Source: Woodsholea maritima DSM 17123 | GTDB lineage: Bacteria > Pseudomonadota > Alphaproteobacteria > Caulobacterales > Maricaulaceae | NCBI RefSeq assembly: GCF_000382325.1 | Contig: NZ_KB908059.1 | Span: 62,001 to 126,000 of the forward strand | Direction: 5' to 3' | Length of the DNA stretch: 64,000 nucleotides | Shown here: piece by piece, positions 23,629 through 33,098 of the stretch | How positions within the stretch are numbered: position 1 is the first letter of the stretch | How the letters are laid out: the number at the start of each line of letters is the position of its first letter | Position numbers and translations under genes: made by a program | The notes under the pieces: model-generated | What the model was told of the DNA's origin: nothing | The model's input: only the letters and a program-made list of their open reading frames with translations | Database searches by the model: none

Positions 23629-26214
23629 TTAGGGCAGGCGCCGGCCCGGATTGCGGAAGGATTTCTGGAAGAAGAGACTATTTGTGACCAGTCGGGCGGA
23701 GCCTTTGAAATAGGCTCTGAAATATGGATCATCGGCAAAGAGGATCACCGTGCCTGATCCGCGCCGCTCGGCAAACATAGCGGTGCGTCCGGCCAGGGCA
23801 GAGCGATTTTCGCGCGAGGCATAGCCCGAGAGCAAAGGATCATCTGGGCTATAGCGCACCACGGCCGCAAAGGGATTATCTGTCAGGGCGAAGGCCTCGG
23901 TACCGGCGCGATGGAGCGCGATATTTTGGTCTTCAAAGCCAAAGGCCAGCGGATGAGTGATATCCATGCGCGCGGCAAACAATGCCCCGGAAATCCCAGT
24001 TTCAGTATCCCAGGTCGCCAGATCATCATAGGCAGGCAGGCGGCGCACCGGATGCAAAGGGGTTTGCTCATCCCTTTGGGGGGCTTGAGCGGAGGTCAGG
24101 CCGTTTTCCATCAGAAAATGCGCGCCTGCGCGCGTCGCGATCAAAGTGCCCCCGGCCTCAGTCCAGCGTTGCAGCCTTTCTGCGCCATCCGTGCCGAGGC
24201 TGCCATAGTGCCCATGGGGCATCAGGATATGGGTATAATTTGAAAGATCTGCGCCAGAGAGATCCTCCATATCGATCATGCTGAGCGGGATGTGCATTTC
24301 CTTATCCAGTAAGAACCATAGCTCACCGGCATCACTCATGCTGATTGTCTCGCCGGTGATGAGAAGGACTTTAGGCTTGGTGAGGCTGAGAACATCAAAT
24401 CCGCCCATGTCTGAGCCGAGTGAGGTATGACCCGAAGTCAGGGGATGGATGCGCACGCCATCTTCCTGGGCGGCGCGGACCATCAAGGCATGCAGGGTTT
24501 CTGCGTTGATCGGTTGGCGTGCCAGTGGGATCAGAATAGCTCCGCGCGGGACATTCAGCTCACCATCGGCGGTGTTGACTGTGGTCTCATCGGGGATCAG
24601 GCGCGCTTGCACCCCGCGATCGAGCAAACGATAGAGGGCGCGCGGCGCAAAGGCCGACGACCATTCCATGACATAGCCATACTCGGCCATGGCTGGGGCC
24701 GGTTGGGTGAGATCACCGGCAAGGACACGTTCGCCCCGCGCCCCGCGCCCACCGCGTAAGGGCGCATAATCAAGATCGTAAGCGAGAGGCTGGGTCCAGC
24801 CCGAGACATCATAAAATTCGGTCTTGTCGGTGATGATCCGCGTCTCAAACAGGCCCTCAATAATGCGATAGCCGGGCTGGCGCAAAGGGATCACATAGCT
24901 GGTATCAGCCTTATAGGTTCGCCCCTGAGCCTCAATGTCACGCGCGAGGTGATAAACCTCAATCCGGTGCAGGTTAAGAAGGTCGATGAAGGCCGCCAGG
25001 CGGGCCGGATCGGTGGAGGTGAAGACATAGCCGCTATTGGGATCGGCCATCGCCATTTGCAGGGTCTGGCGGGCAAATTCACGCCGATGAAGGATGAGAT
25101 CCTGGCGCTTAACATGTGCAGAGTTGATCAGCGCCAAGGCCGCGCGCGCTTGCTGGCCGATTTTATCGTCATAACGCTGCACCCCGAAATCACTCTCCTG
25201 GATCAGGCCGCGCGCGCTGCTTTGTTCAAAGAGATAAGGGATAGAGCCGATAAGCCCTGGATAACTCGAACCATAGCCCAGATAAAAATCATCAAATAAT
25301 TCCTCAGTGACATAGAGCTGCTGCTCACGATCAAAAAGGTCGATGAGCCCCTGATTAAGCTCCAGATTGAGCGCTAAACCGTCTTGAGAGAGCAGGGGAT
25401 GTAAACCCTCAACAGGGCCGGGTGAGAAAAAGAAGGTCGAATTGGTCCCCATTTCATGCAGATCCACCGAAACATGGGGTGACCAGTCATGAGTGGTGTT
25501 GACGAGCGCGACGGCCTCGGGCTGGGTCACGGGCAGCCATTGGCGGTTAAGGTCAAACCAATAATGATTGGTCCGCCCCCAGGGCCAATGCGCGCTATGC
25601 TCGCGGTGTTGCGGATCGCTGACCGCGACGCTGGCATGATGATCATTGGTCCAATTGGCAAAGCGATTGGCCCCATCGGGATTGATCAGGATGATTTGAT
25701 GCACAATCGTGGTGTCTAACAGCGCACGTGTGGCCTCATCCTGGGCCGCTGCCAGGTGATAAAGGATCGGCACAGCGCTATCATAGCCAGAGGATTCAGA
25801 GCCATGGACCCCATGGGTCAGTTGCACCACCAAGGGTAGGTCTTCACTCAACGCACTATCGGCGGCACCCGCGTTGAGATGGGCCAGACGTAAGTCTTCC
25901 AGGCGGGCTTGATTGGCGGGGCTCGTGATCGTGACGCGTAGGATCGGGCGGCCAAAATGCGATTGGCCAAGGGGCTCGATACTTACCCGGTCTGAGGCTG
26001 CATCAACGGCGCGCGCATAGCTATAAAGCATATCCGGGGTGAAGATGATTTCACCACTGCTATAGCCCAGCACGGTCTCGGGTAAGGGAATCGCTGCGTC
26101 ATAGGAAACATCGCTGTTTAACAGGCGCGCGAGGGGCTTGGGGGTGTAAGGCTCTGCAAAAACAGGCGCGCTGACCATGATCAGGCCCACACAGGCCCAG
26201 ATGAAACGCAACAT
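23629..26214 (-). CDS. Secreted M14-family zinc metallopeptidase with a C-terminal amidotransferase-like domain
   Basis: The 861-residue protein has a signal peptide (MLRFIWACVGLIMVSAPVFA). Its M14 domain includes the zinc motif HGVHGSE (about residues 134-140), the substrate-binding INPDGANRF and the third zinc ligand in VSVDLHEMGTN. A later region (KVLLITGETISMSDAGELWFLLD ... THILMPHGHYG ... GTLIATRAG) looks like a class I glutamine amidotransferase/ThuA-like fold without an obvious catalytic cysteine. This multi-domain layout occurs in large M14 proteins of Proteobacteria and Bacteroidetes. It is probably periplasmic or outer-membrane associated and degrades peptides. The ATG at 26214 is preceded by GGGGGAGATAGCC; the longer frame to 26307 lacks a signal peptide at its start. 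Confidence 0.85.
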   Translation of the reverse strand: MLRFIWACVGLIMVSAPVFAEPYTPKPLARLLNSDVSYDAAIPLPETVLGYSSGEIIFTPDMLYSYARAVDAASDRVSIEPLGQSHFGRPILRVTITSPANQARLEDLRLAHLNAGAADSALSEDLPLVVQLTHGVHGSESSGYDSAVPILYHLAAAQDEATRALLDTTIVHQIILINPDGANRFANWTNDHHASVAVSDPQHREHSAHWPWGRTNHYWFDLNRQWLPVTQPEAVALVNTTHDWSPHVSVDLHEMGTNSTFFFSPGPVEGLHPLLSQDGLALNLELNQGLIDLFDREQQLYVTEELFDDFYLGYGSSYPGLIGSIPYLFEQSSARGLIQESDFGVQRYDDKIGQQARAALALINSAHVKRQDLILHRREFARQTLQMAMADPNSGYVFTSTDPARLAAFIDLLNLHRIEVYHLARDIEAQGRTYKADTSYVIPLRQPGYRIIEGLFETRIITDKTEFYDVSGWTQPLAYDLDYAPLRGGRGARGERVLAGDLTQPAPAMAEYGYVMEWSSAFAPRALYRLLDRGVQARLIPDETTVNTADGELNVPRGAILIPLARQPINAETLHALMVRAAQEDGVRIHPLTSGHTSLGSDMGGFDVLSLTKPKVLLITGETISMSDAGELWFLLDKEMHIPLSMIDMEDLSGADLSNYTHILMPHGHYGSLGTDGAERLQRWTEAGGTLIATRAGAHFLMENGLTSAQAPQRDEQTPLHPVRRLPAYDDLATWDTETGISGALFAARMDITHPLAFGFEDQNIALHRAGTEAFALTDNPFAAVVRYSPDDPLLSGYASRENRSALAGRTAMFAERRGSGTVILFADDPYFRAYFKGSARLVTNSLFFQKSFRNPGRRLP

Positions 26215-26333
26215 GGCTATCTCCCCCTTATCCTTGGCGAAAATCCTAATACGCACGCGATGACGGTCAAGCGCTTTCGCCCGGTATGGTTCAATCCAAA
26301 GGCTCAACTGCCATAGAGTTAAGCATGGAAAGG

Positions 26334-26346
26334 AAAGTGTTAACGC
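26334..26346 (+). promoter_or_regulatory. Element shared with the second chemoreceptor gene (AAAG-T-GTTAACGC)
   Basis: AAAGTGTTAACGC lies 42 bp before the ATG of the chemoreceptor at 26389. Nearly the same sequence (AAAGCGTTAACGC, 33048-33060) lies 43 bp before the other chemoreceptor gene. The core GTTAAC is palindromic. A shared regulator or alternative sigma-factor element is inferred. Confidence 0.5.
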
Positions 26347-26388
26347 TCTTGGGCGCTCAATGAACGGACTTTAATTTGGGGCGCACGC

Positions 26389-28068
26389 ATGTTTAGTAAT
26401 CTTTCAATTGGGCAAAAGCTCTACTGGGCCGTCGGCGGGATCGCGGCCTGTTTGGTCCTGGTTTCTGTCGTCAGTGCATTTCAGGTGAACCTCCAGGTGA
26501 ATAATCGGGTCAATACGGCCTTGGAAGATGTGACCCAGATGGGCACGACGACGCTCAATCATTATTATGGCTTAGTACAAAACGGGGCGTTGAGTGAGGA
26601 AGAGGCCAAACGCCGGGCGTTGGAAACCCTTGCCGCGATGCGCTTTGATGATAGCAATTATATTTTCATCATCGACTATGATGCGAATATGGTGATGCAT
26701 GCGGTGCAGCCTCAACTCAATGGCACCAGCGTGCGTGACCGCCAGGATCCCAATGGGAAATATCTCTTCCGTGATATGGTGTCGGTGGTCCGTGCCGATC
26801 ATGAGGGTCTTGTCGCCTATGGTTGGCCGCGCGCAGGCTCAACTCAAGCTGTGCCCAAGCGGAGCCATGTGCGTGAATTTGCACCCTGGGGCATGATCGT
26901 TGGGGCCGGCGTTTATATTGATGATGTCAATGCCAGTGTTTTGGCCGCTCTAAGTGGTCAGCTTCTAGGCCTAGTCGTTCTGACAGCCGTTATGATTTTG
27001 GGGGCGCTGTTTTTAAACCGGACCATTCAAAAACCGGTCACCCGGCTTTGTGATGCTGTGGGGAATTTGGCGCAAGGTGATTATGATACGCCCCTTCCGC
27101 ACCCCCAGGGACGCGAAGTTACAGCCTTGACCCGCGCGATTGAAATTTTACGAGCCAGTGCCCAGGAGCGCGCGCAATTAGAATCCAGAGCTCAGGCTGA
27201 CCGAGAGGCTCAAGAGGCGCGCACCCGTGAGATTGAAACCCTGATCGCCCAGTTTGAAGATCAATCCAATCACGTGCTGAAAGCCTTTGAGATCGCGGGC
27301 GGGAAGCTCAACTCGGCCTCTGATATTTTGCGCCAGAGCTCTAGTCAAACCGGGGATAATTCTCAGGCGCTCGATCGGGCGAGTGCCTCTGCGGCGGATA
27401 CCGCCGAAGTAGTTGCTGCAGCGGCAGAAGAATTGACCGCTTCCATCGGTGAGATTGCGCATCAGGTTTCGCGCTCTAGTCAGGTGGGCCAAAGCGCGGT
27501 AGAGCGGGCCAATATTGCCGGTGACGACATCAACCGCCTGGCCGAAGCCGCTGGGAAAATTGATGGCGTCGTGCGCTTGATCAATGACATCGCGGAACAA
27601 ACCAATTTGCTGGCGCTCAACGCCACGATTGAGGCCGCGCGTGCGGGCGAAGCGGGTAAAGGCTTTGCGGTTGTGGCCAGTGAGGTCAAAGCGCTGGCCA
27701 GTCAAACGGCGAATGCCACCGATTCCATTGTCAATGAAGTGCGTGGTATTCAAAACGCAACCGACAAGGCCGTGGAAGCCATCCAGATGATCCGTCAGGT
27801 GATTGATGAAATGAGTGCCATTTCCACCTCAATCGCTGATTCTATGGATCAACAACGTAAAGCCGCTGATGAGATCGCAGGATCGGCGCAGACCGCCTCG
27901 GGTGCGGCGCAGGAAGTCGCCAATGCGGTCAATGGTGTGAAGAAAAGCGCACGCGAATCAGAAACCTGCGCTCAGCAGGTGGGTGAGGCCAATGCCTCGA
28001 TGGATCAAGAGGTCGGGGCCCTGCGCCAGGCGGTTCGGGCCTTCTTAAGCGGGGTCCGCGCGGCGTAA
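26389..28068 (+). CDS. Methyl-accepting chemotaxis protein with periplasmic Cache domain
   Basis: The 559-residue receptor has an N-terminal span (about 12-31) and a periplasmic single-Cache domain ([10 protein letters not shown]...[37 protein letters not shown]...[21 protein letters not shown]). A second span (about 187-208), a HAMP segment ([26 protein letters not shown]) and the cytoplasmic signalling hairpin follow; its tip reads [40 protein letters not shown]. It should couple to CheA/CheW. The sCache_2 type often senses small carboxylates, but the ligand here is unknown. No other che genes are nearby. Confidence 0.93.
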   Translation: MFSNLSIGQKLYWAVGGIAACLVLVSVVSAFQVNLQVNNRVNTALEDVTQMGTTTLNHYYGLVQNGALSEEEAKRRALETLAAMRFDDSNYIFIIDYDANMVMHAVQPQLNGTSVRDRQDPNGKYLFRDMVSVVRADHEGLVAYGWPRAGSTQAVPKRSHVREFAPWGMIVGAGVYIDDVNASVLAALSGQLLGLVVLTAVMILGALFLNRTIQKPVTRLCDAVGNLAQGDYDTPLPHPQGREVTALTRAIEILRASAQERAQLESRAQADREAQEARTREIETLIAQFEDQSNHVLKAFEIAGGKLNSASDILRQSSSQTGDNSQALDRASASAADTAEVVAAAAEELTASIGEIAHQVSRSSQVGQSAVERANIAGDDINRLAEAAGKIDGVVRLINDIAEQTNLLALNATIEAARAGEAGKGFAVVASEVKALASQTANATDSIVNEVRGIQNATDKAVEAIQMIRQVIDEMSAISTSIADSMDQQRKAADEIAGSAQTASGAAQEVANAVNGVKKSARESETCAQQVGEANASMDQEVGALRQAVRAFLSGVRAA

Positions 28069-28114
28069 ACTGACCGCATTTCCACCCTTGCTATCTGACC
28101 CGGTTCAAGGCTAG

Positions 28115-28155
28115 CTCCTCTGACTTAAAAGATATAACCATATCCGTCAGGGGAG
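28115..28155 (+). promoter_or_regulatory. Hairpin that can sequester the ribosome binding site of the TPP enzyme gene
   Basis: CTCCTCTGAC (28115-28124) pairs over 10 bp (one G-U) with GTCAGGGGAG (28146-28155), which contains the ribosome site for the ATG at 28162. The 21-nt loop is A+T-rich. The stem can be extended past a bulge (AG/CT). Translational control is inferred from structure alone. Confidence 0.5.
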
Positions 28156-28161
28156 GCTGTC

Positions 28162-29814
28162 ATGGCCCTGCGTACCGGTGCTCAACATCTTGTCGATGCG
28201 TTATTGGCCAATGGGGCCAATATGGCCTTTGGGGTGCCGGGCGAAAGCTATCTTGCCGTTTTGGATGCTTTGGTCGATGCGGGCGACGAGTTTCGCTTCA
28301 TCACCTGCCGCCATGAAGCGGGCGCGGCGAATATGGCCGAAGCTTATGGTAAGCTGACCGGGCGTCCGGGCATCTGCATGGTGACGCGCGGGCCGGGCGC
28401 GACCCATGCCAGCATTGGCGTACATACCGCCTTTCAAGATTCTACACCCATGATCCTTCTGGTCGGGCAGGTCGCGCGCGATATGCGCGAGCGTGAGGCG
28501 TTTCAAGAGATTAATTATAAAGCTTTCTTCGGCGATCAAGCCAAATGGGTCGCAGAAATTGATGATGCTGCACGGGTGCCGGAATATATGGCGCGCGCGT
28601 TTCGCGTGGCGATGAGTGGGCGGCCAGGTCCCGTGGTTCTGGCGCTGCCTGAAGATATGCTGGTGGACACCGCCCAAGCGCCGGAGCTTTCCTATATTGA
28701 TCCCGCCAAAGCTGCACCCCATGGCGATGATCTGGAAGGTCTTAAAGCCCTTTTAGGTGAGGCGCAAAATCCGCTGGTTTTACTTGGCGGTGGGGGCTGG
28801 AACGCTCAAGCCGTTAAAGACATCCAGACTTTTATTGAGAAAAACGACCTACCCGTGGGCTGTACCTTCCGCGCCAAGGATTATTACGACAATACGCGGC
28901 CCCATTATGCCGGTGATGTCGGCATTGGCCCGAACCCAGTTTTGGCGGAGCGCGTGAAAAACTCCGACCTGGTAATCGCTATCGGGCCCCGCTTGGGCGA
29001 GATGACGACCTCGGGCTATACGCTGTTTTCATCACCCGTCCCGCACCAGCGCCTGATCCATATTCACCCCGGCGCGGAAGAATTGGGTCGTGTGTATCAA
29101 CCCGTGCTGGCGATCAATGCCTCCATTCCGGCGGCCTGTGAAGCGCTGAAAAAAATCCGCGTGGATAGCAGCGCCTGGGCCGGTGAGGCCGCCAAAGCCC
29201 ATGCGGCCTTTGAAGCCTTCACTTGCCCCGTTGAGGTCAGCCACGGCGTCAATCTATCCAAAGTCTTCAGCCATTTGTCTGAGGTCTTGCCCAAAGATGC
29301 CATCATTACCAATGGCGCGGGTAATTATGCCGCCTGGTTGCATCGCTTTTATAAACATCGCACCTATCGCACTCAGCTCGCCCCAACTTCAGGCGCGATG
29401 GGCTATGGCGTCCCGGCGGCCATTGCGGCCAAGCTGATCGAGCCAGAGCGCACGGTGATTTCCGTCGCGGGTGATGGCTGTTTCATGATGAGCGTGAATG
29501 AGTTGGCGACGGCCGCGCGCTATGACGCACGCGTCATCTTCATCGTGGTGGATAATGGGGCATTTGGCACGATCCGCATGCATCAGGAACGCGAATACCC
29601 CAACCGCTTGTCAGGCACGGATTTGACCAATCCTGACTTTAAAAAGCTCGCCGAAAGCTTTGGCATTCTGGGCCTGGAAGTTCTTCATGAAGATGATTTC
29701 CCAGAAGCCTTGAAGCGCGCACGCCGGGCCAAACGCCCTGCCTTGATTGTGGTCAAAGGCGATGTAGAAGCGATTGCGCCAGGTAAAACCTTGACCCAGG
29801 TGCGTGGTCAGTAA
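28162..29814 (+). CDS. Thiamine pyrophosphate-dependent enzyme, acetolactate synthase-like
   Basis: This 550-residue protein has the three domains of the AHAS/benzoylformate-decarboxylase class. The PYR domain holds the conserved Glu (CRHEAGAANMAEAYGKLTGRPGICMVTRGPGATHA), the central domain holds LVLLGGGGWN and VIAIGPRLGEM, and the PP domain has the TPP motif GDGCFMMSVNELATAARYDARVIFIVVDNGAFGT. No regulatory subunit gene is adjacent, so a catabolic decarboxylase/carboligase or an anabolic AHAS paralogue is equally possible. It lies 73 bp upstream of kbl-tdh, in the same direction, which may link it to threonine catabolism. The start follows GGGGAGG at 28150-28156, which is occluded by a hairpin. 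Confidence 0.82.
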   Translation: MALRTGAQHLVDALLANGANMAFGVPGESYLAVLDALVDAGDEFRFITCRHEAGAANMAEAYGKLTGRPGICMVTRGPGATHASIGVHTAFQDSTPMILLVGQVARDMREREAFQEINYKAFFGDQAKWVAEIDDAARVPEYMARAFRVAMSGRPGPVVLALPEDMLVDTAQAPELSYIDPAKAAPHGDDLEGLKALLGEAQNPLVLLGGGGWNAQAVKDIQTFIEKNDLPVGCTFRAKDYYDNTRPHYAGDVGIGPNPVLAERVKNSDLVIAIGPRLGEMTTSGYTLFSSPVPHQRLIHIHPGAEELGRVYQPVLAINASIPAACEALKKIRVDSSAWAGEAAKAHAAFEAFTCPVEVSHGVNLSKVFSHLSEVLPKDAIITNGAGNYAAWLHRFYKHRTYRTQLAPTSGAMGYGVPAAIAAKLIEPERTVISVAGDGCFMMSVNELATAARYDARVIFIVVDNGAFGTIRMHQEREYPNRLSGTDLTNPDFKKLAESFGILGLEVLHEDDFPEALKRARRAKRPALIVVKGDVEAIAPGKTLTQVRGQ

Positions 29815-29887
29815 ACACCCATTGCTTAGACCCGGATAAGGGCCTATGTCAGCCGCACATATCTGAGCGATAATAAGGAAAAGCGTG

Positions 29888-31093
29888 ATGTCTCACTCCT
29901 TTTACGATCACTTGAACGAAAGCTTGCAAGAGATTGAAGCCGAAGGGCTTTATAAGCGCGAACGCGTGATCGGCTCGCAGCAATTTTCTGAGATTGATGT
30001 CACCACGCCCGAGGGTGATCGCCATGTCCTCAATTTTTGCGCCAACAATTATCTGGGTCTGGCCAACCGCCCGGAATTGATCGAAGCGGCGAAAACCGCC
30101 ATGGATCGCTATGGCTTCGGCGTGGCTTCAGTGCGCTTCATCTGCGGCACCCAAGAAGTTCACCGTCAGTTGGAAAAGGCCCTGGCCGAGTTCACTGGCA
30201 AGGATGACACTATTCTTTATGCCGCCGCTTTTGATGCCAATGGCGGAGTGTTTGAGCCATTATTGGGCCCCGAGGATGCGATCATTTCCGATGCGCTCAA
30301 CCATGCTTCGATCATCGACGGCGTGCGCTTGTGTAAAGCCAAGCGCTATCGCTATGCCAACTCTGACATGAATGATCTTGAAGCCCAGCTCAAGCAAGCG
30401 CGCGCCGATGGCGCACGTCATATCCTGATCGTCACTGACGGCGTCTTCTCGATGGATGGCTATATCGCCGATCTGAAATCCATTTGTGATCTGGCCGATA
30501 AATATGACGCCCTGACCATGATTGATGATTGTCACGCGCATGGGTTCTTAGGGGCCAATGGCCGGGGCTCTGCCGAACATTGCGGCGTTCTGGAGCGGAT
30601 CGACATTATCACCGGCACTTTGGGTAAAGCCCTTGGCGGGGCGATGGGCGGGTTCACCTGCGCGCGCCAGCCTGTGATCGACATGCTGCGCCAACGCTCG
30701 CGCCCTTATCTGTTCTCCAACTCGCTGGCACCCTCGATTGCGGGGGCCTCTTTGAAAGCCTTGGAGATGGTGCGCGAGGGCCATGATCTGCGCGCGCAGC
30801 TCTTCTCAAACGCCAAGCAATTTCGTGATGGGATGAGCGCGGCTGGCTTTAATCTTCTGCCGGGTGAGCATCCGATTATTCCGGTAATGCTCGGCGATGC
30901 GAAGTTGGCCCAGCAGATGGCGTCTAAATTGATGGATGAGGGGGTCTATGTCATCGGCTTCTTCTATCCCGTCGTACCCAAAGGCCAAGCGCGGATCCGC
31001 ACCCAAATGAGCGCGGCCCACACCCCAGACATGATTGATCGGGCCATCGCCGCCTTTACCAAGGTTGGTAAAGAGCTGGGCGTGGTCAATTAA
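29888..31093 (+). CDS. kbl: Glycine C-acetyltransferase (2-amino-3-ketobutyrate CoA ligase)
   Basis: This 401-residue PLP enzyme of the alpha-oxoamine synthase family has [59 protein letters not shown] and the PLP lysine in [13 protein letters not shown]. It splits 2-amino-3-oxobutyrate with CoA into glycine and acetyl-CoA. The length and motifs match E. coli Kbl. Both GTG 29885 and ATG 29888 are in frame; ATG is preferred with AAGGAAA upstream (29876-29882). It is followed 12 bp later by tdh, the enzyme that makes its substrate. Confidence 0.96.
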   Translation: MSHSFYDHLNESLQEIEAEGLYKRERVIGSQQFSEIDVTTPEGDRHVLNFCANNYLGLANRPELIEAAKTAMDRYGFGVASVRFICGTQEVHRQLEKALAEFTGKDDTILYAAAFDANGGVFEPLLGPEDAIISDALNHASIIDGVRLCKAKRYRYANSDMNDLEAQLKQARADGARHILIVTDGVFSMDGYIADLKSICDLADKYDALTMIDDCHAHGFLGANGRGSAEHCGVLERIDIITGTLGKALGGAMGGFTCARQPVIDMLRQRSRPYLFSNSLAPSIAGASLKALEMVREGHDLRAQLFSNAKQFRDGMSAAGFNLLPGEHPIIPVMLGDAKLAQQMASKLMDEGVYVIGFFYPVVPKGQARIRTQMSAAHTPDMIDRAIAAFTKVGKELGVVN

Positions 31094-31105
31094 GAGAGAA
31101 AACCC

Positions 31106-32140
31106 ATGAAAGCCCTTGTCAAAGCTGAACCGCGTGAAGGCATCTGGATGCAGGATGTCGACAAGCCCGAAATCGGGCCTGACGATGTTCTGATCAAGGT
31201 CCATAAAACCGCGATCTGTGGCACCGATATTCATATCTATAATTATGATGCCTGGGCGGAGAAAAACGTCCCCGTACCGATGGTTGTGGGCCACGAATTC
31301 GGCGGCGTGGTCGAAGCGATTGGTGCGGATGTGACCCGCGTCAAGGTCGGTCAACGCGTCTCGGGCGAGGGCCATGTGGTGGGCGAGCGTTCACGCGCGG
31401 TGCGCGCCGGGCGCTTCCACCTGGATCCAGAAACCAAGGGCGTGGGCGTCAATATGCCGGGGGCCTTCGCGCAATATTTGCGTATTCCAGCCTTCAATGT
31501 TGTGCCTTTGCCCGATGATGTGCCGATGGATATGGCCGCGATCCTGGACCCTCTGGGCAATGCGGTTCACACCGCCACCGCCTTTGATCTGGTGGGTGAA
31601 GATGTGCTGATCACTGGGGCGGGACCGATTGGGATTATGGCCGCAGCGGTCGCGCGCCATGTCGGGGCGCGTCACATCGTGTTGACGGATATCAACCCGG
31701 ACCGTTTGGCCCTGGCGCAAAAAGTCGTGCCAAGCGTGCGCGCGGTCAATACGCTGGAAGAAGACCTGAAAGCCGTTCAGGGCGAGCTAAACATGACAGA
31801 GGGCTTTGATGTCGGCTTGGAAATGTCGGGTGCAGAACCGGCTTTGAAGCAGATGATCGCCAATATGGTCATGGGTGGTAAGATCGCCATGCTGGGCATC
31901 CCTTCAAAGCCGGTCAGCCTGGACATGGGTGAATTGATCTTGAAGGCGATCACTCTTAAAGGCATTTATGGCCGTGAAATGTTTGAAACCTGGCACAAAA
32001 TGCTGGCCATGCTGCAATCGGGCTTGGATCTGTCCAAGCTGATTACGCACCGCTATAGCGCAATGGATTTCCAGCAAGGCTTTGATGCCATGCGCTCGGG
32101 TAAGTCCGGAAAAGTCATTTTAGATTGGGAAAATCTATAA
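31106..32140 (+). CDS. tdh: L-threonine 3-dehydrogenase lacking the structural-zinc cysteines
   Basis: This 344-residue medium-chain dehydrogenase oxidises threonine to 2-amino-3-oxobutyrate using NAD. The catalytic zinc site is present ([17 protein letters not shown]), as is the Rossmann motif ([17 protein letters not shown]) and the Tdh-specific [13 protein letters not shown]-like block ([16 protein letters not shown]). The lobe that holds the second zinc in E. coli Tdh (four Cys) reads [20 protein letters not shown], then [10 protein letters not shown]; all four cysteines are replaced (Gly, Ser, Val, Asp by alignment from memory). The enzyme should thus bind a single zinc. It forms an operon with kbl and ends at a strong terminator. 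Confidence 0.94.
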   Translation: MKALVKAEPREGIWMQDVDKPEIGPDDVLIKVHKTAICGTDIHIYNYDAWAEKNVPVPMVVGHEFGGVVEAIGADVTRVKVGQRVSGEGHVVGERSRAVRAGRFHLDPETKGVGVNMPGAFAQYLRIPAFNVVPLPDDVPMDMAAILDPLGNAVHTATAFDLVGEDVLITGAGPIGIMAAAVARHVGARHIVLTDINPDRLALAQKVVPSVRAVNTLEEDLKAVQGELNMTEGFDVGLEMSGAEPALKQMIANMVMGGKIAMLGIPSKPVSLDMGELILKAITLKGIYGREMFETWHKMLAMLQSGLDLSKLITHRYSAMDFQQGFDAMRSGKSGKVILDWENL

Positions 32141-32162
32141 GGGATTGGCTATCGGCTACGAT

Positions 32163-32191
32163 AAAGGCGGGGCATGTCCCCGCCTTTTTTT
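32163..32191 (+). terminator. Rho-independent terminator after tdh
   Basis: The stem AAAGGCGGGG / CCCCGCCTTT (32163-32172 with 32178-32187) with a five-base loop is followed by a T run. It ends the kbl-tdh transcript. Confidence 0.93.
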
Positions 32192-32336
32192 GTTGTCTTT
32201 GCTCATGTTTTAGAACTGCGCAAATAATTTCTTATTCCTTAGTCTTCTAAGCGTTTTATAGTCTGATCGTGTGCAGCGAGCGCCGCCAAGAGCGCCGTAT
32301 CCGGGGTTCACCCACACGCATGCGGAGGAGACGCAG

Positions 32337-33008
32337 ATGATGACTGACGGACATGTCCCACTAAAGTTCAATGAGTTGCCGCCCGAGGAAATGCTGGCGC
32401 GTGCCCACCAAATGTATGAGCGCATGGCGACCCGGCGCACAGTGCGTGATTTTTCAGATCGCCCTGTGGCCCGCGAGATTATTGAACAAGCCATTTTAAC
32501 GGCCGGGTCCGCGCCGTCTGGCGCAAATCACCAGCCCTGGCATTTCGCAGCGATCCAGTCACCGGACATTAAGCTGCAAATTCGCGAGGCTGCGGAAGAA
32601 GAAGAGCGCGCCTTCTATGATGGCCGCGCGGGCGCAGAATGGCTGGATGCGTTAAAGCCCCTGGGTACGGATGATCATAAACCGTTTTTGGAAACCGCGC
32701 CTTGGTTGATTGCGATGTTTGCCCAGCGTCGCGGCGGGGTTCATGCCGGGGATACGCGCAAGAATTATTATATTAACGAGAGCTGCGGCATTGCGGCAGG
32801 CTTTTTAATTGCTGCGCTCCATGAAGCCGGGCTTGCAACCTTAACGCATACGCCCAAGCCCATGAATTTCTTGAATGATATCTGCGCTCGCCCCGATGAA
32901 GAAAAACCGTTTCTTCTTATTGTTGTGGGCTATCCCGCACCCGGCGCTCAGGTGCCTGAACATGCCTTGATCAAGAAATCCTTAGAGGACATTTCCAGCT
33001 GGTTTTAG
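32337..33008 (+). CDS. Flavin-dependent nitroreductase-superfamily protein, iodotyrosine deiodinase (IYD)-like
   Basis: This 223-residue protein has the FMN-binding [46 protein letters not shown] and [10 protein letters not shown] blocks. It aligns well with human IYD from memory, without gaps over the lid: [20 protein letters not shown], then WLDALKPL. The Glu and Tyr that bind the iodotyrosine zwitterion, and the Lys in the following [11 protein letters not shown], are retained. Bacterial IYD homologues can reductively dehalogenate halotyrosines with FMN; the natural substrate here is unknown. The ATG at 32337 follows GGAGGAG (32321-32327); the longer frame from 32271 is upstream leader. 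It is transcribed alone after the tdh terminator. Confidence 0.8.
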   Translation: MMTDGHVPLKFNELPPEEMLARAHQMYERMATRRTVRDFSDRPVAREIIEQAILTAGSAPSGANHQPWHFAAIQSPDIKLQIREAAEEEERAFYDGRAGAEWLDALKPLGTDDHKPFLETAPWLIAMFAQRRGGVHAGDTRKNYYINESCGIAAGFLIAALHEAGLATLTHTPKPMNFLNDICARPDEEKPFLLIVVGYPAPGAQVPEHALIKKSLEDISSWF

Positions 33009-33047
33009 GCGAGCCCTCGGGGGTGATTAAAACTTTAAGCTGGTGAG

Positions 33048-33060
33048 AAAGCGTTAACGC
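33048..33060 (+). promoter_or_regulatory. Element shared with the first chemoreceptor gene (AAAG-C-GTTAACGC)
   Basis: AAAGCGTTAACGC lies 43 bp before the ATG at 33104. It differs from the element at 26334-26346 at one position and has the same orientation and nearly the same distance to the start codon. Confidence 0.5.
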
Positions 33061-33075
33061 AAATCAGGCTTGGCT

Positions 33076-33098
33076 TACCCCAATCATAGATCGGGGTA
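33076..33098 (+). promoter_or_regulatory. Hairpin over the ribosome site of the CZB chemoreceptor gene
   Basis: TACCCCAATC (33076-33085) pairs with GATCGGGGTA (33089-33098), with one A-C mismatch and a 3-nt loop. The right arm contains the GGGG likely to act as ribosome site, 7 bp before the ATG at 33104. Its role is not known. Confidence 0.4.

Noticed and set aside
28069-28161. TPP riboswitch upstream of the TPP-dependent enzyme
   Set aside because: The region is only 93 bp and lacks the conserved CUGAGA and ACCUGA core elements; only a simple ribosome-site hairpin is present.
29815-29887. Glycine riboswitch upstream of kbl
   Set aside because: Only a short imperfect hairpin (TAGACCC/GGGCCTA) fits in the 73-bp gap; no tandem glycine aptamer features were seen.
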